From positions 12,532,204-12,596,203 of the forward strand of contig NC_133290.1 of NCBI RefSeq assembly GCF_005239225.2: DNA of 64,000 nucleotides. The letters are read 5' to 3'. The notes beneath the pieces were generated by a model. It was given only the letters and a program-made list of their open reading frames with translations. It was not told the origin of the DNA and ran no database searches. Below are positions 36,510-48,503 of this stretch, in pieces. The position numbers and the translations under genes were made by a program. Every line of letters starts with the position of its first letter. The stretch's first letter is position 1. Source of the DNA: Populus alba (Eukaryota; Streptophyta; Magnoliopsida; Malpighiales; Salicaceae).

Positions 36510-37680
36510 CTTGAAAGAAATAGATCCAAAATGTCAAATGAGTATAATTTTGGGATATATAGCTTTCCATTGTCATTTCCCCACCCCCACCTTGACTATA
36601 AGACGCGTACCAGACTGCCATTTTTTAAAAAAGTTGATGGGGAGAGGCCTTCTTGGCAGCATTAATATAGTTAGAAATATAAATAAATAAATAAAACAGC
36701 TAAATTGCCTACTGTTCAAGGATATAATGATATAATAAAAAAAATCAAGATTGTTCCAGTATTTTAAATAAAAAGATTCAAAATCAGTCGATTATTAAAT
36801 CTGTTTAAAAATAAATTATATCCTTGTGGATTTCAAGGATTTTTTTTAAAAAAATACGATTATATTAATTTTGATAGACGAACTTGATACAAGTATGTAT
36901 TAAAAATTGGATATTATAAAGAGAAATTATAATAGAGAAAATTAAAAACATAAGAATAAAATGGGTTATTTGCCTAGAATAAAATAGTAAAAATCATGTT
37001 TTCAACAAAATCCAATTAAGAATAAAATGGCTCTGCTCCTTTAACTTATCAATATTTCTTCATGCTACGTCCCCTTCAAGTACCCTTTCCATCGATTTCA
37101 AGCAACTGGTATTTTGTATTATTTATAGTGATGGATACAGCAAGCTTTCAAATTTTAATTCGACTAATAGGTTTTATATTCTACATTTTAATAGAATTTA
37201 TAGTTCATTATATAAGCAGCGAGAAATTCTTAGTTTATATATTCAACTGGTATCTTGCTTTCTTGAAAAATTAGTAAGAAGAATCTATAATATTCTTTTC
37301 TCATCTTTTTTTTAACCTGTATTTCTCTAAATTTCTAGTTTAAAAATATCTAAATAATTTTAAAAAGTGTAATAACCGAATGAATAAATAAACTCTAAAG
37401 ATCAGTAATTAGTTTTAACGTGATTGATGCATCCCTCATGAAAACAGAGTAAACATTTATATACCGAATAATTATGTATCAAACATGAATATAAGGTGGA
37501 TAAGACCCCCAATGTTTTTTTTTCTAAAAAAAAAAAAAAACTGCATATATTTATTAATAAGCATGATCATATTTCCAGGTTAGTGTTAGGAATTTGAATG
37601 ATAGATTGATATTACTGTAGGGTTTTGTTTGCTTCTTTCCAAAAGCATGATGATAAATGTAAAGAAAGAACAAGAATCAT
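36510..37680. other. AT-rich spacer between two SINE copies
   Basis: No gene recognised. Short open frames at 36,493-36,690 and 37,062-37,274 have no known motif. Confidence 0.4.
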
Positions 37681-37682
37681 TC

Positions 37683-37855
37683 ATGGATGATCTAATGATA
37701 AGAGTTTGAGATTAAAAATTTTATTTTTTTATAATTTTAAATTTGAGTCCTATATTTATTAATATAATAACTATTAAAGTCTTAAATGGTCTTTAATTCC
37801 AGGATTATGAAATTAATCGAAATATGTGTAAATTAATTTAAACACTTATATTAAA
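37683..37855 (+). mobile_element. Old SINE copy eroded by C-to-T and G-to-A changes
   Basis: The sequence aligns along its whole length to the SINE at 5,668-5,864. The A-box part reads ctaatgataagagtttgag where the other reads ccagtggtaagagtttggg. The B box reads aaatttgagtcc in place of aggttcgagccc. The 3' part reads aaattaatcgaaatatgtg in place of ggattagtcgaggtgcg, and then ttaatttaaacactta in place of ctggcccggacaccca. A poly-A-rich tail follows. Almost all differences are transitions of the methylcytosine-deamination type. A possible target-site duplication aaagaaagaa lies before (37,661-37,670) and after the tail, but it is A-rich and not decisive. Confidence 0.75.
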
Positions 37856-38499
37856 AAAGAAAGAAAGAATGAGCAAGTGAACAACATGCGTATATTAGTG
37901 TTTGGACAACCAATGAAATGTGTGAAAGTATTATAAGCTTTTTATGTGGGATGTCGTGGTGAATGTCAATTCTGATAAAGAATGTTTTAGCATAAACAAT
38001 TACTATATTTCTATGATCTGATCTATTTAATGCAATATTCGTTTATATAGGGACAAATAAGTACATAGACCTTTATTTCTTATCATATGATATTAATTGT
38101 TGTGACGGAAGCAAATAAATTGTAATCAATCACATAGAAACGGCTATAACAACATCAACCGGTGTTAAGTGAAGCTTGCAATTATTCATATAGTATATAG
38201 TAGTTTTTTTCCCTGCGTGATGCTACAGTTCCATTCTAAAAACCTATTTTTATTTAATTTTATGGTTATTAAAATAAGTGTTTTAAAAAACTCAAACGAT
38301 TAAAATTCTTGAGTCAAAATTATATGTCAAGATGATTTGCTTTTTATTAATAACATGGTTATTTGAATTGAAATTTAAAGCATAATCATAAAATTTCAAA
38401 TGTTTAAATTTAGTAGGAAAAAATGAGTTTTTATAGTCAAAACTATTTTTTTAAAAATGAAGCAAATAAATTTTTTTACGTGTTTTTTCTATTAGTAAA

Positions 38500-38636
38500 T
38501 CCATTGGTAATAATATTTTTTAATTACCGACGGAGCATTTCTGTCGATAATTTCATTGGTAAATTAATTACCAACGAAATAATAGTACAAATACCGACAG
38601 AAATTTCCATCAGTAAATTTAAAGATTGCGGTAGTG
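38500..38636. mobile_element. One terminus of a CACTA-like DNA transposon
   Basis: The right edge reads attgcggtagtg, so the other strand begins CACTACCGCAAT, the classic CACTA start. Just inside are several inverted subterminal words of the type taccgacagaaatttccat, ttaccgacggagcatttctg and attaccaacgaaat. These resemble the subterminal repeats to which CACTA transposases bind. No transposase and no matching left end are recognised within the window, so this is a remnant or a solo end. A similar phrase (gtcggtaaatttaactgcaat) occurs near 41,970. Confidence 0.65.
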
Positions 38637-38639
38637 TAT

Positions 38640-40420
38640 CAAAGAAACAAAAAATGATATTTTGATTATTTTTAAGCGGTTTTATTAAAAAATAAAAGAA
38701 TAATTACTTTGGAAAAAATATATACAAATTTTGGCAATAAAGAATAAAATAAATACTCATAAAGTAATTGTTGATATTACCATAAAAACTAATATTATTT
38801 GAAAAACATGGATAATCACATGATTTTTCAGAGATCATTTTGATAATCTTATTATAAAAAAATTTCATTATAAACTGAAAAAATAAACAATTAAAAAAAA
38901 TGCAGTACCTATCTAAAGAACTTAGCCTATATATGAGCTTGGTAATATTATTTTTTTAATATAGATGGGATGACATAACATGTATTGGACAGGAGTTATC
39001 AACAACTTCAACAAATTATAATCACCTATGAATTGAATTTGGGTGATTTAAACATAAAAATCTTAAATTTTAATTTTTTTTACCTAAAATCACTCAAAAA
39101 CATCATAGAAATTTAAATAAATCTATTTTTAATCCTAAAACACCCTCTAATCGATCTAAAAACTCAATATCAAATCAAATAAAAAAAAATCTTTACAAGA
39201 ATTGATCTAGTTTTTTCAACATGAATAAAGGACTAAACCACATTCATTGCATTTCTCTATTAAATAAATTCATTGACATTAAAATTAGTTTTTTTCATGT
39301 AGCTTGTGAAAACCGTTCTCTCTCCTCCTTTTTTTTTATAACAAGATTCTTTGTACTCTCATGACACATTGATCTAAATCAAAATCAAACAGAATCAAAA
39401 AGATTTTTATAGCCTTAAATTTATGAGTAAAATTATTTTTCTTGAACTCCTCTCTGAATCCACTTACATCAACATTGATATTTGGTTTTGACTAGTATAT
39501 TGGTGGCCAAAACTTTTCTCTCTCATCTTTTTTTTTACAAATTTCTCTTTCATCTCAATATTTAATGACCGAAATGTGAAAAAAAAAACTTAAGACTTGT
39601 ATGTATGTATGTATTGTATTTAAGAGATTGAGATTAATATTTATTTAATTTTAATAAATAAATAAATATTATCTTGTTATAATAAGAGTATCATTCATTT
39701 ATTTATTAAATTTAAATTTAAAATAACTTATTTAAAAATTTAATAAAATTGCAACTGTCATACTTTATTAAAAACATTGAAGATATTATTTGTGACTCTA
39801 CAAATTATGATATTTTTTTCAATTATGTTTTTTTTTCAATATTTTATTTATAATATGCTACTTTGAAAAGAAAAGAAAAACTCCTGTTGTATAGTATAAT
39901 GTTTTTATTTATAAAATGTGTCTCTGCATTTCTGATGGTGGGCGAGTGGCATTGGCTTGGGAAGGGAAAACGAGGCAGAAGTGTTTGTGGACGTGTAGAT
40001 GAACTATTGGTTGTGATAACGCACCCAAGTCATCAACATAGGGGCCCACAAAAAAAAAAGATTGCTGGAGGTCAAAGAGAGATATTGACCATGATAGTGA
40101 AAAACAACTGTGTCAGTCACTCTCATCGGTTTGTCTTGAACGGCGCCGTCTCATTCAACTTTCCAAAGCAATCAAACCAATCCAAAAATACTGTCTCCAT
40201 CAGCGTTTGTGTGTCCTTCCACGCCACTCACGCTAAAAAGTGACCGTCCGATTCATCTTTCCTTTTTGTTTTGGCAATTTACACGACCTCCCTGCTCTTA
40301 TCTTGCTTGTGTGATTTTTTTTTTATTTGAACCACACTCCACAATTAAACATTTCTTTAACATGATCTTGTATTTACAATCAAACTTAACTTTACGTCCT
40401 CACAAGTATCTTTGTTTTTG
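38640..40420. other. AT-rich sequence, then a less AT-rich patch, no recognised gene
   Basis: The 126-codon frame at 39,863-40,243 lies in a patch of better composition (about 39,930-40,300) but has no known motif. It could be a relic or promoter DNA. Confidence 0.4.
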
Positions 40421-40424
40421 TAGT

Positions 40425-40595
40425 TAAAAAGTATTTTTAAAATTTTAATTTTTTTATATATATAATTTTAGATTATTTTGATGTACTCATATAAAAAAAT
40501 AAATTTTATAAAATAAAAATATATATTATTTTGATGTATTTTTAAGTAAAAAAAATATTTTGAAAAACAATTACTACCACAATCTCAACCTTATA
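40425..40595 (+). repeat. AT-rich dispersed repeat, further copy
   Basis: Forward copy with gattattttgatgtactcat, aaaatatatattattttgat and ttgaaaaacaattactacca words. Confidence 0.6.
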
Positions 40596-40599
40596 AAGT

Positions 40600-43130
40600 T
40601 AATCACTATTAGCAACTATAAAAATTTTATTCTGAGTGTATTGAGAAGTTGTCTCCTCCATCACCAGAATTTTTAGCCTTGCTAATGTAATTTTTTGTCG
40701 GTATTTGTAATATCATTCTGTTGGTACAAATTTTACTAACAGTCTCACGGACAAAAATAATTTATCTCTATTATTAATCGGCGGAGTTCAATCGTCTTAG
40801 CACTAGGTCGTGCATAATTAGCAGAAAGATTGGTTGTCCGAGTTTGTACTCATTGGTCTAAAATCACTTCGAACTCTGGAGTTTGAGTGCTCAGAATCGA
40901 TAGCGAGCATCTAATGGTTGAAACATTTCAAGTCGTCAACAAGTCCTCGACTGTATTGTTAGAGAGACCATACATTCGATTTTTATCGAGTTCACCAAAT
41001 GATTCTTCCTCCAATCACAAATTCAAATCGAAATCCAGATGGGTTGAAAGGTCATCCCCTTATCTCTCCTTCAACCGAATATTATATGTATCCTAAAAAA
41101 ACAAATTCAGCAAATTCAAAAGAATAATAATTTAAGGAAAAAAAAACAGTTGAAAACCAACATGTTACAAAGTGGTGAGCTCGAATATTGATGAGTTGCT
41201 GCATCCCATTTTTACGATCATCACTTCGCACATGAGTTTACACAAAAAACTCTATTAGGTGTGGCTTGCGTTTAAGAACCGTAGCTTGTGAAAGAAAACT
41301 ATTGTTAGTTAAATATATTTATAAAAAAACAACAAATAGAAAAAATGGATGTAATAAAAGATGAATCTTACCAATCATTTTGCATGCAAAACACATTAAA
41401 CACGCTGGTTCCAATTCTCCACACTAGACTATGATCGTCACACGAAACCCTCGGACATTACGTGCCGAATATATTTTGACCGTATAGCCTCCGAGACGTA
41501 CGGCGGTCCGAAATCTTTCAAAACCGCCATGTCATTCCAACCTGGAAGCTCTCTTTATTTGGTGTATTTTTTGCTTTCTTTTACGCCTTGTACCAAAAAT
41601 CACGTGACCTATATGGTACAAATAAATTATTTATTAGTAAAATTAAATAAAAGGATTAAAACAATTTATCTTCATTTCAACCTTACCTAGATAGTTGCAG
41701 CGTGTTTCTTTAAAATCTTCATTGCAATAGCGTTGTTAACTCTATTCCATTCATATTTTTCCTTACATTTAAAATTTGTAAAAGAAAATTTTCAATAAAA
41801 TTTCATTAATATAAATATAAATTAACTTGCCAGTAATCATGTTTGTAAAAGTGGCAAGTCATCGTACTTTCGGGTGTTTTTTAATTCATTCTTTTTTTAT
41901 TGTAATTTCTTCGGTATATATTGATGATATATTTCTATTAGTCTTTAGTAATGGATACAACGAGAGAATAAATTGTCGGTAAATTTAACTGCAATCTATC
42001 AATAGAAAAATTGTGATGGTGCTTCTTTGTTTATTTACCAATTTTCTAGTTGTGTTTAATTTGTATACACTATCATTGAAATTACAAGCAAAGAAAAAAA
42101 TAAAATTGAAGTTGGATATTATTTTGAGGTTAGTTTTCATGTATTCGGGCTTACATAATCATTTTAATCCTGTCAAAAATAGGTTTCATGCACACTCACA
42201 CATGTATATATTAAAGAATTTATGAGAATTTAATCTCTAATAGCCTCTAAGTTGCGTGGGTTATATATAGATGATATTTGTAATTAATTTTGGCCAATAT
42301 TTCCCATCTCAATTAATAGAGAAATCAATCCTTGAGTTAGCAAGTAAAACAAATAAAGGCAATCTCAAGAAATTGAATAATGTTAAAATGAACCTGCACT
42401 TGTTTTGAGCTGTGGATCAAAAGGAAGGCAACTTCACTTCCTCGAAGAACAAGAGACGATCCATCAATGGAGATATTAACAAGAGATCAACCCCCTGCCT
42501 GTCACCTGCAACATTTCGTCAAATATTTTATCCCAAAAACTCGTTTCAACAATAATCTATAGTTTTTTCTGTACCGAAAAAAAAGAAAAAGAAAAATTCT
42601 AGTATATTTTGAATAGTTTTTTAACGGTACATTTTGACGGTGGAAAAGGTTGCAATCAAGGCTTCTTATTTGATGTTTTCTCTCCTTATGAAATTGTTTA
42701 ACAAGATTCTAAATCTTCTAAGCAATAAATAATTAAAGTTAAAAAAGAATAGGATACTTAATTTAGTTCTCTTTAATTAAAAAATAATTTGATCTGGAAC
42801 ATGTAGCTAGGGCTTACGTGGCTGGCTAGCTAACGGCCTTAAGGGTGACCCCAAAAGTTGTAGCCGAGGTATATTATGTTTTCTAGCTAGAGCATATCTT
42901 AAGATTCCCATAATACAGCCATCAAATCCTTGGCTCTCATACTTAAAATAGAAAAGAAAAACCCCATTCACCAAACACCCACAACCATCGTCATTTTCAT
43001 TATTTAAACACTCTTCTTGCAATAAATTTTTAGAAAAAAAAAAAAAAAAGCTGCATTATATTATGCAGGTTGCTCGGGCTATGGCATGTGTGTGGAATAT
43101 GGGGTCCATTTTGTAGTTATCTTATTTTCA
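40600..43130. other. Transposon-like remnants, no recognised gene
   Basis: Contains gtcggtatttgtaatatc and similar words (about 40,690-40,760 and 41,970) reminiscent of the CACTA subterminal repeats above, so a decayed element may lie here. A less AT-rich patch at 41,400-41,560 carries no recognised coding sequence. Confidence 0.35.
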
Positions 43131-43133
43131 GTC

Positions 43134-43161
43134 TATTATTATTATTATTATTATTATTATA
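43134..43161. repeat. (ATT)n microsatellite, about nine units
   Basis: Uninterrupted trinucleotide run of about 28 bp. Confidence 0.9.
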
Positions 43162-43399
43162 ATAGAAAAGTGGGATATTTGAAATTGGATGTTACATCAT
43201 AATATTTTAGCCAGATAATCCTTCCCCTGGAAGTTCCTTTTTAACTGCATAATATACAGTATTTAATCTGTTACTGCATTTTTGTGGTCAATGTATGATC
43301 CTTCATATACACATCTTAAATCTTAGCATCTCCCTATGAAATTTCAATGCCAAGATAACAAAAAAAAAAAAACAATAATAATTGAGGGGTCGCACGAGA

Positions 43400-43507
43400 A
43401 TGATCATCAAGTGGCTAAATATACTTGATTAATTAATGTTATCTACTTGAATTTAATGAAGGAATATTAATCACTTCCTCCGTTTATGATCATCAAGTGG
43501 CTAAATA
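43400..43507. repeat. 22-bp direct repeat, 86 bp apart
   Basis: The phrase atgatcatcaagtggctaaa plus TA is identical at 43,400-43,421 and 43,486-43,507. The DNA between is AT-rich and has no coding sequence. It may be a footprint of a small insertion or slippage. Confidence 0.8.
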
Positions 43508-44446
43508 CTTGTGCTCAAGTACACCTTGAACACGCATCGTCGACATTCATGACCTACGTAAAAGATTCATGCACTTTGAAATCCATCAAGGGTGGGAAAA
43601 AGAGAAACAAAAGGAACAAGGAGAAAAGGCAAAAGACCAAACTGAGGAACATTGTCTTCTTTGTGTGAACAAAGCGGAGCATGCCACCCTCTGTGTTAGC
43701 TGCCTGGAAATCCCATACAATTCTTTAAGAAAACACTGGTTAGTAAAATATTGTTGTTATTATATATATATAAAGAAGCAAAAATACTAAAGTAAACAAA
43801 GCAATGTATTTTCTTAGTTAAGAAGAGAGAGTGGTGGTGGTAGAGAATAGGATTAAAATAAGCTAACGTGAAGCACCTGAAAGGAGAAAAAAGAAGCAAC
43901 AATCCCATTTTAAAATTCCGGGTCCACCGTCTCTCTAAGATTTATTTCATGCAATTACACCCATGGATAAAAAAATAATAATCACGAGTGTCCATATCAC
44001 TCAAAAAGGAGAATTAGCTAGAGAAATTGAAAGCTGTGCATGTACAGTTGATCCCACCCCTGTTTATTTAATTGGTAATTAATTAATTCTTTAGACAACT
44101 TACACATAATTAAACAAAATGATCCAGAAAATAGAATCTGGATGAAGAATATGACCCGTTTGGCTATGGTGCTAGAGCTGGAATAATGTTTTTGAAGAAG
44201 CAGATGAGCTGTCTCCAATCAACCGAATCCAAGGAGTGGGAACAGTGCACGTCTTCTTCCTCCTCCTTCTCCTCCTCTTCTTCTCTCAAGGCTCCAGCTT
44301 TCGTGCTTTTTGCAGATTAAATTAAATTTCCATGGGATGGTGACCCAGGTTGAAAATGACTCTTTGTTTTGATGCCTTCACGGGGCCCCACATCACATGC
44401 CTTCACCGATCCCTGCAACAAAGGGATATATAAAAATGGGATCCAC

Positions 44447-44468
44447 TATATATATATATATATATATA
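44447..44468. repeat. (AT)n microsatellite, about 11 units
   Basis: Uninterrupted alternating run of about 22 bp. Confidence 0.9.
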
Positions 44469-44891
44469 GAATTAATTTAGGAGACCGGCTTTATGGATAG
44501 CTACTAGCTGGTCTGGCATCGTTTCCATTAGTGAAATTGTTGGAAGCAAAAGTAATGGACTCCCTTCTGTTTCCCACGAGATGCACAGTACTGCGCCATC
44601 ACAAATCCATATCATATTGCCCATATCAAACTGGAAAAAATGTTAGCAGTCTTAGGTGCCGGTTATTTACGTGAGTGTTTTAAGCAAAACACAGCTCCTA
44701 CATGTTTGGTAAAGAAAAAAACAGGATTTATTGTTCGTGAGCCCTGCCTCTTACTACATTTGTAAGGCTCGATCGAAGCAGCTTCCCGCGGCTTTTGTTG
44801 TAACTGTATTACAACACAGTAAATAATGACTCGCTTTGCAAAAACACAAAGGAAGGATTCAACCAGCTCTTTCCCTTCTCCTTCATCTTCA

Positions 44892-44970
44892 TCTTCTTCT
44901 TCTTCTACACCATGTCTCCACTGTTCATGCAACGTGAACGTTGGAGACATGGTGTAGAAGAAGAAGGAGG
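44892..44970. repeat. Foldback with a 36-bp stem and 7-nt loop
   Basis: Left arm 44,892-44,927 pairs with right arm 44,935-44,970 around a loop tgcaacg. I count one mismatch and three G:T pairs in 36 positions. The core of the arm is ctacaccatgtctccac. The outer part is a CTT/GAA low-complexity tract. It lies inside a 127-codon minus-strand frame (44,663-45,046) that I regard as accidental. Confidence 0.85.
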
Positions 44971-45004
44971 AGGAGGAGGAGGAGAGGGGAAGGCGAAGAC
45001 CATG

Positions 45005-45036
45005 TCTCCACTGTTCTGCTACGTGAATAGTGGAGA
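45005..45036. repeat. Second, shorter foldback, partial copy of the first
   Basis: Left arm tctccactgttc (45,005-45,016) pairs with gaatagtggaga (45,025-45,036) with one G:T pair, 12 bp in all, around an eight-base loop. The left arm and loop (catgtctccactgttctgc) repeat the left arm of the first foldback, so one hairpin derives from part of the other. Confidence 0.75.
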
Positions 45037-45053
45037 GCAGCTTCATTGTTAAT

Positions 45054-45115
45054 GGGTCCGGTCCAAACTTAAATGCATTGAACTGGGTCTAGTCCATACC
45101 TAAATGCATTGAACC
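45054..45115. repeat. Two tandem 31-bp units next to the foldbacks
   Basis: Units at 45,054-45,084 and 45,085-45,115 share gggtc, gtcca and taaatgcattgaac, with a few substitutions. They start 18 bp after the second foldback. Confidence 0.8.
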
Positions 45116-45119
45116 CGGT

Positions 45120-48100
45120 GTAACCCAGTAAAATAAAAAAAAATCTAGAAAAATTTCTAAGATGTTGTGTTTTATTTGAAAAATTAATGTTTAACATGAT
45201 TTAATGGCACTATATAATTACATTTGTAAAATTTGATCGCAATTCTAATTTTATTTCTAATGATATTTTACATGATGTTGCACGCTCAGAAAACTATGGA
45301 AACTGTAGTCCTTGTTGAATAAATTTCATACGTGATGAAATTGAACATAGTTTAATACAACAATAAAAAAATATTTTATATAAAATATTTTTTATTTCAT
45401 GAAGTAATAGCATTAATTAAATCGCTAATATTTCAATTAAAAATCATCAATAATAATATTTGTCTTTTTTAATTTATTTATAATCTCAATTTTAAAAGTA
45501 TTCTTTAACCAAACACATTAAACTATTTTTTGTTCAACCTTAATTTCAACCACAGTTTTAACCAAACATACATTTTTTCAAACCAACTTCAACTAAAAAT
45601 ACTTTTTATAAAATAATTTTTTTTTCAAAAAATAACCAAAACAGTTACCATAATAGCAAATTCTAAAACTCTAGAGCACGAGAAACTCAATACTGTGCCT
45701 CTCAGGTCCAATTTCATAGCCACTGAAGTGATCAAAACTGAACCCCTTTACATGAATTCAGTCCACTGTTTATGTACATCGCTGAATTAAGTCTTTGAGG
45801 CGTGGCTAGAGGGGTGCATTGCTCTGCTCTAACAGGAAAAAAAACCTTGTCGAACCATCATCTTCTGATTCCTTGACTCAATGCAAGTGTCTTGGGATTT
45901 CAAGAACACCTCCTTGCCTGAAAACATACTTCAATTCTCCTTACAAAATATAGAACCCAAAAAACTGTTCAAGTAGTTAATTAATTCTATTTAATGCTGG
46001 GTTTAAATTTTAATTAATAATTATTTAAAATTAACCATTTTCCCAACATTATCTACCGTGATAATAACTTCACCCCATGTGGTAAGAACTGATCACTTCA
46101 TTGTCTTTGCATGCACGTGCTCATGAGCAAAGCATATCCATTGAATGTATGCGACTGGCCATGGCTGATCACTCATTTCCATTAAAGGGCCTATCACCGT
46201 ACACGTGGACTTAAATAGATCCAGAGAGTACACACGCACAATCACAAAAGGCAAAGTCAGATTGATTATATAGCTTATTATAGCAGAAGAGGGAAGGGAG
46301 GAAGAAGATGCAGTGCATGTGCACCCTCTGCGCATGATATCAGAGTACTGAAGCTTTTAGGCTTGTCACCAGAAACCGTGCGCACAGGAGAAGAGAAGAA
46401 AACGAGGCAAAATTTAAATGGAAAAGACGATTTGCTTTTTACACAAGTGATTTGAGACGTGGGAGCCAGCTTCATTCACTGTCGATGCCAATGGTTGTGG
46501 GAGGTCTTCTTTTCTCTCTCTTTTGTTTGTGGCGACCTAAAAAAACAATTTTCCATAACATTTTAATTTATTTCATGCTAATATTATATTTATTTTGGTA
46601 AATATTTCGTGGCTGTGCCGAAAGAGTGACGATCATGATGATAATTAATGATATTGAGTACATGGTTATAAAATTATGTCCTACCCTAGTGGGTAAATTA
46701 ATGATATTGAAAACTTTTTAAAATTTATATTTATAAATCTAGAATTTTATAACCGATAAATTTTTGAAGATTTAATCATGTTTAGGATATTTATTTAAAT
46801 TTATTTTGTTTTTATATATATTTTTAATTTCACTCTCTATAATTTTTTAATCTTTAGAATTTAATCTTTATTTTTTTTAATTTATATTTATTTTATTTGA
46901 GATTATTTTTTATTTTTTTCATTAAATTACATCCTTTTTTGAATTTTTTCTATCAAATTTTATTCTTATTTTTTTTATTGTTTTTGTAGATTTTTTAATT
47001 AATATTTTTTTATTGATCTTATTTTTTGAAATTAAATTGGTTGAAAATTATGCATCGTGATTGATTTTGAAAAAAAAAATTTCACATGATGCGGCTTTTA
47101 GAAATTAAATCAGATTTAAAAGGTTTGCCATGTTTTTTTTCCTTTTTCTAAATTGATATTGTCTTATTTTTTATTATCTTTTTTAAACTTTTGTTTTGTT
47201 ATTTATTTGAGTTTAATTCTCTCTTTTTTTAACTTTTATTTTCTTATTTTTTTCGATTTGTTTTTATTAAATTAGCCCTCAACAATTTTTTTTCTATTTC
47301 ACCCCCATATTTTTTTATATATACAAAAAAATCTATCATATTGCAAATGATTTTTAATTGTACCCCTTATGATTTTTTAATTTTTTAACTTTGGTCTTAA
47401 TTCTCTTAATTGTAAAATTTTTTTTTGTAATAATTGTATTTTAGATTTCATCCTCATTGAGTTTTTCTTGATAGATCCTTTTCTTTTGCAAGTTTTTTTA
47501 TTAGTAGTTTTTTTAATGATTTTATTCTTTAAAATTAAATTAGATTATATTTAAATTTTTTAATTGAACTTAAATTTATAATCTGACAAGCTATAAGTTT
47601 GTTTTAGATTAGACTATCTTAGAAAATTCGACAAGGTTTGCTTGGTCTTCTCTCTCTTTTTTTGCTGATTTTTTTTTTAATTTTTATTTTTGAAGTTTTG
47701 ACTCTTGTTTTTTTATATATAATCTAAATAAATTCGAGTGTGATGTAACCAATGACTTTAACCTATCAGTTTTTTTACTTAAAAAAAAAAAACAAAAAAT
47801 TGTTTTGCCCGCTGCAAGAGGCAAGCAAGAAATCTACTTTAATTAGACCTATGAGTTAACATGAAGAGTGCACTGATGAGGGGTTTGCTTGTCATTTCAA
47901 CAGTTCCATTGTCAGGGCGGAGCTGTGTTGATCGGTGTTTGGTAGGCAGCATGACACCTCCAATTTTGAATTTTCTTTTTTTACATTTTGTTCCTGAAAT
48001 CTAAAGAAGGGGCTGTCTCCATCCCCGTAGGGAGGGTCGATTCAAGCTTGTATGATGGCATCGTCTGTCCGCATAACTTGTCGAACAAGCATGTCTAGGC

Positions 48101-48147
48101 ATTAACGGGTGGGTCTTGTTAGATTCTATGGCGCTATTTGTCCAGTA
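45120..48147. other. AT-rich repeat-like DNA, no recognised gene
   Basis: The segment at about 45,480-45,670 has recurring aaccaaaca words and looks like element-end sequence. A less AT-rich patch at 46,080-46,540 holds short minus-strand frames without known motifs. The part at 46,780-47,750 is T-rich with degenerate repeated phrases. Confidence 0.4.
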
Positions 48148-48321
48148 ATTGACAGAGACGGTCAACTACGGAAGCTGGCTTTTCCGATCAATGGTTTTAC
48201 GAAGGGATCTTCTTTTCCTTGATCTGCTCACTCAATTGACAGAGACGGTCAACTACGGAAGCTGGCTTTTCCGATCAATGGTTTTACGAAGGGATCGTCT
48301 TTTCCTTGATCTGCTCACTCG
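48148..48321 (+). repeat. 87-bp tandem duplication that keeps an open frame
   Basis: Units 48,148-48,234 and 48,235-48,321 are almost identical (one base change inside, and a few at the end of the second). The length is 29 codons, so a plus-strand frame from 48,149 to 48,502 stays open through both and reads TETVNYGSWLFRSMVLRRD twice. The encoded protein (117 residues) matches no family I know. Flanks at 47,800-48,500 are less AT-rich than their surroundings. Confidence 0.85.
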
Positions 48322-48503
48322 TGAGACGACTACAAAGATTAATGGCCGGTTAGTCGGAAATTTTCGGATTTTTTCTTGGAAAATGACAAAGTTAGGTAAA
48401 ACTTTTGGAAGAATAACACACAAAAAAACATATGACCGTACCGCTAAAACAACCGGATCCATATCTTTCCGGGATCACGGTGGTGGGTTGACTGTAATAT
48501 GAA

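Noticed and set aside
44663..45046. 127-codon minus-strand frame with two EQWRHG words
   Set aside because: The repeated peptide and the run of Glu and Ser come directly from the foldback arms and CTT/GAA tracts. No family is recognised.
45054..45115. Helitron 3' end
   Set aside because: A hairpin lies nearby, but there is no CTRR terminus at the right distance and no 5' TC end or helicase.
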